The notes under the pieces are model-generated. The model was not told the DNA's origin and ran no database searches. It worked only from the letters and a program-made list of their open reading frames with translations. Source: Pseudomonas sp. ICMP 561 (GTDB lineage Bacteria > Pseudomonadota > Gammaproteobacteria > Pseudomonadales > Pseudomonadaceae). From it: a stretch of DNA of 64,000 bases. Made by a program: the position numbers and the translations under genes. Position 1 is the stretch's first letter, and the number at the start of each line of letters is the position of its first letter. Positions 44,871-52,748 of the stretch are shown one piece after another. Location of the stretch: assembly GCF_002699985.1 (NCBI RefSeq), contig NZ_LKBT01000012.1, positions 1 to 64,000 of the forward strand, in the 5' to 3' direction.

Positions 44871-44966
44871 TCTGTAGGACCGGCTTTAGCCGGGAGGAGG
44901 CCGGTTCATTCGCAGCATTTGTATTGGCAAGAATATCGCTCTCCCGGCTAAAGCCGGTCCTACGGA
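44871..44966. repeat. REP inverted pair inside the kdp operon
   Basis: TCTGTAGGACCGGCTTTAGC at 44871 and its mirror (ending 44966) share about 25 perfectly complementary bases, GGACCGGCTTTAGCCGGGAG being the core. It fills most of the 146-bp gap between kdpB and kdpC. A hairpin this long could stabilise upstream mRNA or reduce kdpC expression. Confidence 0.88.
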
Positions 44967-44998
44967 TCGGCGCACATTTTTTGTAGAGGATTCTCACC

Positions 44999-45571
44999 AT
45001 GTCCACCATCATCCGTCCCGCCCTGAGTCTTCTGGTCTTGATGACCCTCATCACCGGCGTCGCTTATCCGCTGGTTGTGACCGGCGTTGCTCAGGTCGCT
45101 TTCCCTGATCAGGCCAATGGCAGCCTGATTCATGATGCCGACGGCAAGGTTCGCGGCTCGCAGCTGATCGCCCAGTCCTTCACGGGAGACGAGTGGTTCC
45201 ACTCGCGTCCTTCTGCAGGCGCTTTTGCCACGGTCGCCAGTGGTGCCAGCAACCTTTCTCCGAGCAATCCGGCGCTCGCTGCGCGGATCAGCGAAGACGC
45301 TGCGAAAGAAGTCGTGCCAGGTCAGGGCCCGGTGCCGCTGGCGCTGCTGACGACTTCCGGCAGCGGTCTTGATCCGCACCTTTCACCCGAGGCCGTTGCA
45401 TACCAGACTGCAAGGGTTGCTGCTGCGCGCAAGCTGCCTCTGGAGAAAGTCCAGGGTTTGATCGAGGCCAATACCTCGCGGCCGTTGATTGGCCCGCCAG
45501 TGGTTAACGTTTTGAACTTGAATCGCAGCCTGAATGAGTTAACGTCTGCGCAACAACAAGCACAGCTTTGA
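44999..45571 (+). CDS. kdpC: KdpC, K+-ATPase accessory subunit
   Basis: The 190-residue protein has one N-terminal helix ([20 protein letters not shown]) and the periplasmic domain with conserved [16 protein letters not shown] and [20 protein letters not shown]. It stabilises the KdpFABC complex and enhances ATP binding. The ATG follows TAGAGGATTCTCACC. It is followed by kdpD after 9 bp. Confidence 0.96.
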   Translation: MSTIIRPALSLLVLMTLITGVAYPLVVTGVAQVAFPDQANGSLIHDADGKVRGSQLIAQSFTGDEWFHSRPSAGAFATVASGASNLSPSNPALAARISEDAAKEVVPGQGPVPLALLTTSGSGLDPHLSPEAVAYQTARVAAARKLPLEKVQGLIEANTSRPLIGPPVVNVLNLNRSLNELTSAQQQAQL

Positions 45572-45580
45572 GTGAGCAAT

Positions 45581-48241
45581 ATGAGTGATTCCGGCCGTGC
45601 CGATGCGTTACTAGCCGAGATGCCCGGAGACGGGCGCGGTCGGCTCAAGGTGTTCCTCGGCGCTGCGCCGGGTGTGGGCAAGACCTACGCCATGTTGCAG
45701 GCTGCTCACACTCAATTGCGCCAGGGTGTGGCGCTGATCGCTGGGGTCGTCGAAACCCACGGTCGCGCCGAGACCGAAGCGTTGCTGAGCGGTTTGCCGC
45801 AGCAGCCGTTGGTTCGCTCGGAATATCGCGGTGTGACCCTGGAAGAAATGGACCTCGACGGTCTGCTCAGGCTCAAGCCGAAACTGGTCCTGGTGGACGA
45901 GCTTGCTCACAGCAACGCCCCCGGCAGTCGCCATGCCAAACGCTGGCAGGATATTCAGGAACTGTTGGCCGCGGGCATCGACGTGTACACCACGGTCAAC
46001 GTCCAGCATCTGGAAAGCCTCAACGATCAGGTGCGCGGGATCACCGGCGTGCAGGTCCGGGAAACCTTGCCGGACTGGGTGTTGCAGGAAGCTTATGAAC
46101 TGGTGCTGATCGACTTGCCGCCACGGGAACTGCTGGAGCGTCTTCGCGACGGCAAGGTGTACGTGCCGGAGCAGGCGCGCGCGGCTATCGACGCTTTCTT
46201 CACTCAGACCAACCTGACCGCCTTGCGTGAGTTGGCGATGCAGACCGCTGCGGCCCAGGTCGACGACGATCTGGCTCAGGGGTATCGCCAGTTGGGGCAG
46301 GCTGCACCGGCCGTTCGCGGTCGCCTGTTGGTGGCCGTCGATGGCGATGCGCACGCCGATCGTCTGGTACGCCACGCCAGCCGTGTCGCTCAACGGCGAC
46401 ATCTGCCGTGGAGCCTGGTGCATGTCGACAATGGTCGGCCGTTCGATGAGCAAAATCGCGCTCGCCTGCAGAGTGCACAGCAACTGGCCGAGCGGCTGGG
46501 CGGTGAAGTGGTGCTGTTGCGGGCCGGTGAAGTGGCGAGAACCTTGATCCAGCACGCGGGTGAACGTCGCGCCAGTGTCTTGCTGGTCGGCCAGTCACAG
46601 CCGCGACTGCGCCGTCGCTGGTTGGGCGGCGGGGTGGCGGAACGACTGCTGCGCGAAGCCCACGGTCTTGAAATCAGCGTGCTGGACAGCGAGCCGTTGC
46701 CGGATCAACCCCGGGTGCGTTCTTCGCATCCTGCCCGTTGGCAGGACTATCTACTTGCGGTTGTGGCCACGGTTTTGGCCAGTGCTCTGGCTTGGGTGGT
46801 GTCCAGCGCGCTGGATCTACCGAACATCTCGTTGGTGTTTCTGGCCGCCGTGCTGTTAGTGGCCGTACGGACCAGCACGGGACCGGCGCTGGCCTCTTCA
46901 ATTCTGTCGTTTCTGGCCTATGACTTTTTATTCATAACGCCGAGCTTTTCCCTGAGTATCCAGCGCGAAGAAGACGTGCTGACTCTGCTGTTTTTCCTGC
47001 TGATGTCAGCGTTGACCGGCAACCTTGCGGCCCGCCAGCGCCGACAGATGCAGGCCTTGCGCGAAACACAGGAAGAAACCAGTGAACTGCTCGACCTGTC
47101 GCGAAAGCTGACTGCGGCCACTGATCGCCAGGCGGTGATCAGCGCTGCCGAGCAGCACCTGAGCGGCTGGCAGGAACTGGAAATTTGCCTGCTAGACCGT
47201 GACGGCGCGAATGGCTGGAAGGTACAAAGTGGTATCGCGCGGCTTTCCGAGCCCGAGCGCGCAGCGGCTGACTGGGCCTGGCAACATGATCAGCCAGCGG
47301 GTCAGGGCACCGGCACGCTGCCCTCCAGTCGCTGGTGGTGGTACCCCTTGTCAGGCGAAGAGGGGCCATTGGCTTTGCTGGGCGTCAGTGCGCGGGCAGG
47401 CCAAGATTTTAGCGCGCAGAGGCGTCGGCTATTGATCGCGCTGACCCAGCCGCTGGCCCAGGCCCTGGCGCGGGCGCAGCTGGCGGATGATCTGGAGGCG
47501 GCGCGGTTACATGGCGAAACCGAACAGTTACGCAGCGCATTGCTGGCGTCTGTGTCCCATGATCTGCGCACGCCGCTGACCGCCATGCGCGGCAGCATCG
47601 ACAGTCTGTTGGCACTGGGTGAAGCCATTCCCCTTGAAGATCGGCGGGAACTGCTCGAAGGCACTCGCGACGAAGCCGAACGTCTGGATCGCTACATTCA
47701 GAACCTGCTGGACATGACCCGCCTTGGTCACGGCGCGTTGAAACTGGCGCGGGACTGGGTCTCGCCGGGGGATATCGTCGGCAGTGCCCTGAACCGGCTG
47801 CGTGCGGTGATGGCGCCGCTGCAAGTCCAGACCTTGCTGCCCGGCGAACTGCCGCTGCTCTATGTGCACGCCGCGTTGATCGAGCAGGCACTGGTCAACG
47901 TGCTGGAAAACGCGGCGCGCTTTTCGCCCGTGAATGGGCGGCTTGAACTGGAAGCCGGGGCCATCGATGGCGAGTTGTTTTTCGCCGTCAGTGATGAAGG
48001 ACCGGGCATCCCGGAAGAAGAGCGGGCAAAGATTTTCGACATGTTTTATACCGCGGCACGAGGTGATCGCGGCGGGCAGGGCACGGGATTGGGGTTAGCC
48101 ATCTGTCAGGGCATGGTAGGCGCGCATGGTGGCCGGATCAGTGTTGGTCAGGGGATTGATGGCCATGGCACATGCATCACTTTATATTTACCGTTGCAGG
48201 CCCAGCCTCAAGGCGAAAGCGAAGCGGAACTGCTGTCTTGA
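45581..48241 (+). CDS. kdpD: KdpD sensor histidine kinase
   Basis: The 886-residue protein has the N-terminal KdpD domain (about 20-230, Walker-like GAAPGVGKTY), a universal-stress-protein domain (about 245-370), a four-helix membrane region (about 390-490, WQDYLLAVVATVLASALAWV), GAF-like domain (about 510-640), HisKA with His660 in ASVSHDLRTPLTAMRGS, and HATPase (NVLENAARFSP, DEGPGIPEEE, GTGLGLAICQG). The ATG at 45581 is preferred over a GTG 9 bases upstream. It senses K+ limitation and phosphorylates KdpE. It completes the kdpFABCDE operon with the next gene. Confidence 0.96.
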   Translation: MSDSGRADALLAEMPGDGRGRLKVFLGAAPGVGKTYAMLQAAHTQLRQGVALIAGVVETHGRAETEALLSGLPQQPLVRSEYRGVTLEEMDLDGLLRLKPKLVLVDELAHSNAPGSRHAKRWQDIQELLAAGIDVYTTVNVQHLESLNDQVRGITGVQVRETLPDWVLQEAYELVLIDLPPRELLERLRDGKVYVPEQARAAIDAFFTQTNLTALRELAMQTAAAQVDDDLAQGYRQLGQAAPAVRGRLLVAVDGDAHADRLVRHASRVAQRRHLPWSLVHVDNGRPFDEQNRARLQSAQQLAERLGGEVVLLRAGEVARTLIQHAGERRASVLLVGQSQPRLRRRWLGGGVAERLLREAHGLEISVLDSEPLPDQPRVRSSHPARWQDYLLAVVATVLASALAWVVSSALDLPNISLVFLAAVLLVAVRTSTGPALASSILSFLAYDFLFITPSFSLSIQREEDVLTLLFFLLMSALTGNLAARQRRQMQALRETQEETSELLDLSRKLTAATDRQAVISAAEQHLSGWQELEICLLDRDGANGWKVQSGIARLSEPERAAADWAWQHDQPAGQGTGTLPSSRWWWYPLSGEEGPLALLGVSARAGQDFSAQRRRLLIALTQPLAQALARAQLADDLEAARLHGETEQLRSALLASVSHDLRTPLTAMRGSIDSLLALGEAIPLEDRRELLEGTRDEAERLDRYIQNLLDMTRLGHGALKLARDWVSPGDIVGSALNRLRAVMAPLQVQTLLPGELPLLYVHAALIEQALVNVLENAARFSPVNGRLELEAGAIDGELFFAVSDEGPGIPEEERAKIFDMFYTAARGDRGGQGTGLGLAICQGMVGAHGGRISVGQGIDGHGTCITLYLPLQAQPQGESEAELLS

Positions 48242-48272
48242 TTCCGTTTTACGTTAAAGAATAAGGGTGATC

Positions 48273-48962
48273 ATGAGTCAGACCGCAACCATTCTGGTGA
48301 TCGATGATGAGCCGCAGATTCGCAAGTTTCTGCGCATCAGCCTCGCGTCTCAAGGTTACAAGGTGCTGGAGGCCGGGACCGGAGTTGAAGGCCTGAATCA
48401 GGCCGCGCTGAACAAACCCGACTTACTGGTGCTGGACCTGGGCTTGCCGGACATGGATGGCCAGCAAGTGCTACGCGATTTTCGCGAGTGGTCCAGCGTG
48501 CCGGTGCTGGTGCTTTCGGTGCGGGCCAGCGAAGCACAGAAGGTCGAGGCGCTGGATGGTGGTGCCAATGACTACGTGACCAAACCGTTCGGTATTCAGG
48601 AATTTCTGGCTCGTATTCGCGCCTTGTTGCGTCAGGCTCCCTCGGGCGAACAGCAGGGCGCGGCATTGGTGTTCGGTCCGCTCACCGTGGATCTGGCGTA
48701 TCGCCGGGTGCTGCTGGATGGAGTAGAAGTGGCCTTGACCCGCAAGGAGTACGCGGTGTTGGCCCAACTGGCGCGGCATCCGGGACGGGTTATCACCCAG
48801 CAGCAACTGCTCAAGGATATATGGGGCCCGACCCACACCGAAGACAGCCATTACCTGCGAATTGTGGTCGGTCACCTGCGCCAGAAGCTGGCGGATGACC
48901 CAACTGCACCAAGGTTTATCGTGACAGAGGCGGGGGGGGGGGACCGGTTGCGGGAGAGCTGA
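48273..48962 (+). CDS. kdpE: KdpE response regulator
   Basis: The 229-residue OmpR-type regulator has the receiver with Asp55 (LVLDLGLPDMDG) and the DNA-binding winged helix (LTRKEYAVLAQLARHPGRVI, EDSHYLRIVVGHLRQKL). The extreme C-terminus is unusual: where KdpE normally reads VGVGYR, this one has EAGGGDRLRES, encoded across a run of eleven Gs (48932-48942). The tyrosine of the GxGYR hairpin, a normal DNA-contact element, is replaced by Asp. The gene otherwise looks intact and starts 31 bp after kdpD. Confidence 0.92.
   Translation: MSQTATILVIDDEPQIRKFLRISLASQGYKVLEAGTGVEGLNQAALNKPDLLVLDLGLPDMDGQQVLRDFREWSSVPVLVLSVRASEAQKVEALDGGANDYVTKPFGIQEFLARIRALLRQAPSGEQQGAALVFGPLTVDLAYRRVLLDGVEVALTRKEYAVLAQLARHPGRVITQQQLLKDIWGPTHTEDSHYLRIVVGHLRQKLADDPTAPRFIVTEAGGGDRLRES
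48932..48942 (+). repeat. G11 homopolymer at the 3' end of kdpE
   Basis: Eleven consecutive Gs encode three glycines and the first bases of GAC, seven codons before the kdpE stop. It is the longest homopolymer seen in the window. It could be a slippage site or a sequencing or assembly artefact. Confidence 0.85.
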
Positions 48963-48991
48963 ACAGTTTTTTGTAATTGGAATATATATCT

Positions 48992-49081
48992 GTTGGAGCG
49001 AGGCTTGCCCGCGAATGCGTCCTTTCAGCAAGCACATGTATCGACTGACTTGACGCTTTCGCGGGCAAGCCTCGCTCCAAC
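48992..49081. repeat. REP inverted pair, GCTTGCCCGCGA family
   Basis: GGAGCGAGGCTTGCCCGCGA and its exact mirror (arms 24 bp: 48992-49015 and 49058-49081) enclose about 40 bp. It lies between convergent kdpE and the patatin gene. Confidence 0.88.
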
Positions 49082-49132
49082 GAGAGTTACGATCCTGAAT
49101 ATTGACGGTGCGCCAGGCTCAAAATCTACATT

Positions 49133-50191
49133 TCAACTGCCGCTTCGATGCTCCGCCTCATACCGATCCAGCGTATCGCTGGCGATTTCCCGGCCCAGAG
49201 CGATGAGTTCCGGTGCCTTATAAAACTCGAAAAAACGGCACACGCGTTTTGGCACATTGATCAGGATATCCGGCGGATACCCGGCTATCTTGTACTGCGC
49301 CAGCGAGGTTTGCATCACCTCAAAACTCTGGTTGATCAGGTCCAGCAGTGATGCCGGGCCGACGTTGTCGATGATCACTGATCCTGTGGCGGACTTTGGC
49401 GCGCTCTCGCCTTGAGGGGCTGCAGCGGGTTGCTGACCTTGAGGGTCGGCAGATTCCAGCCACGGATTGTCAATCATCGCCGCGCTGGCCTTGGGGCTGT
49501 TCTGCGGCAGGTGCAACACCTCGTTGCCAGCGGCGTCCAGTTTGCGACGGAACGGCAGGCGCGAACCCAGTGAACTGATCATGTGATCGAAGCGCCGTTT
49601 CACCGCAGGCGGACGCTCGATCACCGGTAATTGATAATGCCCTTGGGTGGTCGAGTTGAGATTGACCGCCACGATCAGGTCGCAATGGCTGGACACCACC
49701 GGCACGATGGGCAGCGGATTGAGCAAGCCACCATCCACCAGCATGCGATTACCCTGCATCACTGGCGTGAACAGGCTGGGGATTGCCGCCGAGGCGCGCA
49801 TGGCCTGATGCAGACAGCCTTCCTGAAACCAGATTTCCTGCTGATGGGTCAGGTCGGTCGCCACGGCGGTGTAGGGGATGCGCAGGTCTTCAATGTTGAT
49901 TTCGCCGACGATCTCGCGGATCTGACCGAATACCTTCTCGCCCCGAATCGCACCGAGGCGGAAACTGACGTCCACCAGACGCAGCACATCCAGATAGTCC
50001 AGGCTCTCAATCCATTCCCGGTATTGCCTGAGTTTCCCTGCCGCATAGACACCGCCAACCACTGCGCCCATGGAGCAACCCGCAATGCAGGCTATCTCGT
50101 AACCGCGGCGCTCCAGCTCCTCAATGACACCGATATGCGCATAACCCCGAGCGCCTCCAGAACCGAGCACCAGTGCTATACGTTTTTTCAT
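49133..50191 (-). CDS. Patatin-like phospholipase
   Basis: The 352-residue protein is of the RssA/YchK kind. The oxyanion hole is LGSGGARGYAHIG, the nucleophile is Ser40 in IAGCSMGAVVG, and the catalytic Asp153 is in MLVDGGLLNPLP. No signal peptide. The C-terminal half (about 200-352) has a proline/glutamine-rich linker (PQGQQPAAAPQGESAPK) followed by a conserved helical tail (ASLLDLINQSFEVMQTSLAQ). Substrate is probably a membrane phospholipid. It is transcribed alone. Confidence 0.92.
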   Translation of the reverse strand: MKKRIALVLGSGGARGYAHIGVIEELERRGYEIACIAGCSMGAVVGGVYAAGKLRQYREWIESLDYLDVLRLVDVSFRLGAIRGEKVFGQIREIVGEINIEDLRIPYTAVATDLTHQQEIWFQEGCLHQAMRASAAIPSLFTPVMQGNRMLVDGGLLNPLPIVPVVSSHCDLIVAVNLNSTTQGHYQLPVIERPPAVKRRFDHMISSLGSRLPFRRKLDAAGNEVLHLPQNSPKASAAMIDNPWLESADPQGQQPAAAPQGESAPKSATGSVIIDNVGPASLLDLINQSFEVMQTSLAQYKIAGYPPDILINVPKRVCRFFEFYKAPELIALGREIASDTLDRYEAEHRSGS

Positions 50192-50377
50192 GAACGACCT
50201 CCGAATCAGATTGATCCACCATACGCTTGAATCGGGCTATTTTTATCGTTCATTTGCGCGATGTGAAGGCTCTGATTCAGCAAAAAAACAGTTACCCTTG
50301 CGGCCCCGGTGATGGCACTTTCAGCAAGTGACACCGTCAAAGCTGCACCATTGATATTTCTTCTTGAGGTAACACCG

Positions 50378-50656
50378 ATGAAAGCCTGGATTGTCCTGCC
50401 CTTGTTTGCTCTGGTTCTCACTGGTTGCGCGGGTAAAACCGGTTATCGCGAAAGTTGCGGGACGCAGCTTGATTCGGCCTGGAAGGAGCTCGATCTGGCC
50501 AAGGCTGAAGGCTTCGCCGGCACTGTCAGCTACTCCAAGGCCTTGTCCTTGCTGACCGGCGCCAAGACCCAGCAACAATTCGAAGCCTTCGAAGGTTGCA
50601 CCGAGAAAGCCGAAAAAGCCCGCTTCTATATTCGCGAATCCCGCGCAGGTCGCTGA
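50378..50656 (+). CDS. Small lipoprotein
   Basis: A 92-residue protein with signal peptide and lipobox (PLFALVLTGC). The mature part carries CGTQLDSAWKELDLAKAEGF and FEGCTEKAEKARFYIRES, forming a likely helical hairpin with two cysteines that may pair. The start is supported by TTGAGGTAACACCG. Known widely in Pseudomonas as a hypothetical; no function assigned. Confidence 0.8.
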   Translation: MKAWIVLPLFALVLTGCAGKTGYRESCGTQLDSAWKELDLAKAEGFAGTVSYSKALSLLTGAKTQQQFEAFEGCTEKAEKARFYIRESRAGR

Positions 50657-50674
50657 TTAATTCCCACCACTCCC

Positions 50675-50750
50675 CTGTAGGAGCTGCCGAAGGCTGCGAA
50701 GCCGTCTGTTCAGGCGAATCGATTTCGCAGCCTTCGGCAGCTCCTACAGA
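50675..50750. repeat. REP inverted pair, main family
   Basis: CTGTAGGAGCTGCCGAAGGC and its exact mirror bracket a spacer with GCGAATCGATTTCGC. It lies between the small lipoprotein and the moxR operon. Confidence 0.88.
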
Positions 50751-50877
50751 TCTTTATCTGTCGATTCAACCTAAGCAATTTCCTCTTCTCTCTGGCGAAA
50801 ACACCTACGCTAACTTTATTGTGACTGCACAGCAGTCCTGTTTTTAGCCATAGGCAGTCGCCTGGAGAGTGTTTTCG

Positions 50878-51795
50878 ATGGGCAGAAAACTCGATGAGTG
50901 CCTCAACGCCATTAATGAGGTGGTGTTAGGCAAGGAGCCGCAAGTCCGGTTGGCAATGACCTGCCTGCTCGGTGGCGGCCATTTGTTGATCGAAGATTTG
51001 CCCGGCATGGGCAAAACCACTCTCAGCCATACCTTGGCCAAGGTGCTGGGCCTGAGCTTTCAGCGGATTCAGTTCACCTCGGACTTGTTGCCAGGTGACA
51101 TTCTCGGCACCTCGGTGTTCGATCGGGAAACCGGGCAGTTCACCTTTCATCCGGGGCCGATTTTTGCTGAGCTGGTGCTGGCCGACGAAATCAATCGCGC
51201 CACGCCCAAGAGCCAGAGCGCCTTGCTTGAAGCCATGGAAGAAGGGCAGGTCACTATCGAAGGCGCGACGCGTCTGTTGCCGGATCCATTCTTTGTCATC
51301 GCCACCCAGAACCCCTTCAGCCAAGGCGGCACTTTCGCGTTACCCGAGTCGCAGCTGGACCGTTTCCTGATGCGTCTTTCTCTGGGGTATCCCGCACGCT
51401 CTGCCGAGAAAGCCCTATTGCTGGGCGAATCACGTCGGGACCTGTTACCCCGTTTACAGCCGCTGCTTAATCACGCCGAGCTGGGCGCACTGCAAGCGCA
51501 GGCCCGGCAAGTGCGGGTCAGTGATGCGTTGGTGGATTACGTCTTGCGGCTGGTGGACGCAACCCGTGCCCAGCCGCAGTTCGCTTATGGGTTGTCGCCA
51601 CGGGCGAGTCTGGCGATTCTAAGTGCAGCGCGGGCTTGGGCTTTGCTGGCGGGACGCGAGTATGTGATCCCCGAAGACGTGCAGGCGATTTTGCCCTCGG
51701 TGGTCGGCCATCGTCTTCGTGAGCGGACCGATCCCACCGGGCACGGCGGTGGGGCCTTGGTCCAATGGCTGTTGCGTGAGGTGCCGGCGCTTTGA
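50878..51795 (+). CDS. MoxR-type AAA+ ATPase
   Basis: The about 305-residue MoxR protein has Walker A LPGMGKTTLS, Walker B ELVLADEINRATPK, sensor 1 in FFVIATQNPF, and LPESQLDRFLMRLSLGYP. The ATG at 50878 follows CTGGAGAG; a GTG 9 bases earlier is possible. MoxR ATPases act as chaperones for assembling partner proteins, commonly with VWA or DUF58 proteins. It starts the moxR-DUF58-tgpA-CHAD operon and overlaps the next gene. Confidence 0.92.
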   Translation: MGRKLDECLNAINEVVLGKEPQVRLAMTCLLGGGHLLIEDLPGMGKTTLSHTLAKVLGLSFQRIQFTSDLLPGDILGTSVFDRETGQFTFHPGPIFAELVLADEINRATPKSQSALLEAMEEGQVTIEGATRLLPDPFFVIATQNPFSQGGTFALPESQLDRFLMRLSLGYPARSAEKALLLGESRRDLLPRLQPLLNHAELGALQAQARQVRVSDALVDYVLRLVDATRAQPQFAYGLSPRASLAILSAARAWALLAGREYVIPEDVQAILPSVVGHRLRERTDPTGHGGGALVQWLLREVPAL

Positions 51796-52748
51796 TCGAA
51801 CAGTTCAAACCGTTCTGGCAGCGCTGGCTAGCGCGACGTATACCCCCCGCGTCGCGGGTCAAACTCGACCACCGGCGCATTTTCATTCTGCCCACCCGCA
51901 CGGGTGGCAGTTTCGCGTTGGTGCTGTTTTTGATGTTGCTGGTGGCGATCAATTATCAGAACAGCCTGGCGTATGGTCTGACATTCCTGCTGCTGTCGAT
52001 GGCTATTCTGGGGATACTGCACACCTACCGAAACTTGAGTGGTCTGGTGATTAGCGCAGGCACGGCGCGGCCGGTGTTTGTCGGTGAGACCGTGCATCTG
52101 AGCCTGCGCCTGGAAAGTGATCATCACGCTCATCAGGCGATCTCGCTGGGCTGGGACGCCGAGCAGTTACAGCAGGTCGATATTGCTTCCGAGGCGCGGA
52201 TCGAGGTTGAGCTGAGCTTGCCTGCGCATAATCGAGGCTGGCTGCGGGCGCCAAGGCTGCGGGTTGAAAGCGTCTTTCCGTTAAGCATTTTGCGCACCTG
52301 GAGCTGGCTGGACCTGGAGCAGACTGCGCTGATTTACCCTCGGCCGGTGGCGGGTGCAATGCCACTGCTAAAGGGCGTTCAACCTCATGCCGAAGATCAC
52401 GGCGTGGCCACTCAGGGCCCCGGCGTCGATGACTACCAGGGCTTGCGTACTTATCAGCCCGGAGACAATCGGCGACGCCTGCACTGGAAGGCGTATTCAA
52501 GGGGCCAAGGGCTGCTGCTCAAAGACTTCACTGATCTGAGTGGCCAGGATTTTTGCCTGGATTTCATGGCGTTGGGCGGTGATATCGAAGAGCGGCTGTC
52601 GCGCCTGTGCTACTGGGTGGTGATTCTGTCCCAGCGTCAGCAACCGTTTGCGTTGCGTTTGCCGGGTTATCTGTCAGCCGTGGACAGTGGCAATCTACAT
52701 CGTGAAACCTGCCTTCGGGCACTTGCGTTGTATGGCGTGCGGCAATGA
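51792..52748 (+). CDS. DUF58 domain protein
   Basis: The 318-residue protein has two adjacent N-terminal helices (SFALVLFLMLLVAIN and SLAYGLTFLLLSMAILGIL), then a DUF58 domain with YQPGDNRRRLHWKAYSR, the family signature. It starts with TTG at 51792, overlapping the moxR stop, so coupled translation is likely. DUF58 proteins are usual partners of MoxR and lie next to transglutaminase-like membrane proteins, as here. Confidence 0.9.
   Translation: MIEQFKPFWQRWLARRIPPASRVKLDHRRIFILPTRTGGSFALVLFLMLLVAINYQNSLAYGLTFLLLSMAILGILHTYRNLSGLVISAGTARPVFVGETVHLSLRLESDHHAHQAISLGWDAEQLQQVDIASEARIEVELSLPAHNRGWLRAPRLRVESVFPLSILRTWSWLDLEQTALIYPRPVAGAMPLLKGVQPHAEDHGVATQGPGVDDYQGLRTYQPGDNRRRLHWKAYSRGQGLLLKDFTDLSGQDFCLDFMALGGDIEERLSRLCYWVVILSQRQQPFALRLPGYLSAVDSGNLHRETCLRALALYGVRQ

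Noticed and set aside
44809..45054. Open frame with GFSRES...SRLKPVLQ, resembling one at 62379-62738
   Set aside because: The similarity comes from the REP repeat translated in the same frame; not a gene family.
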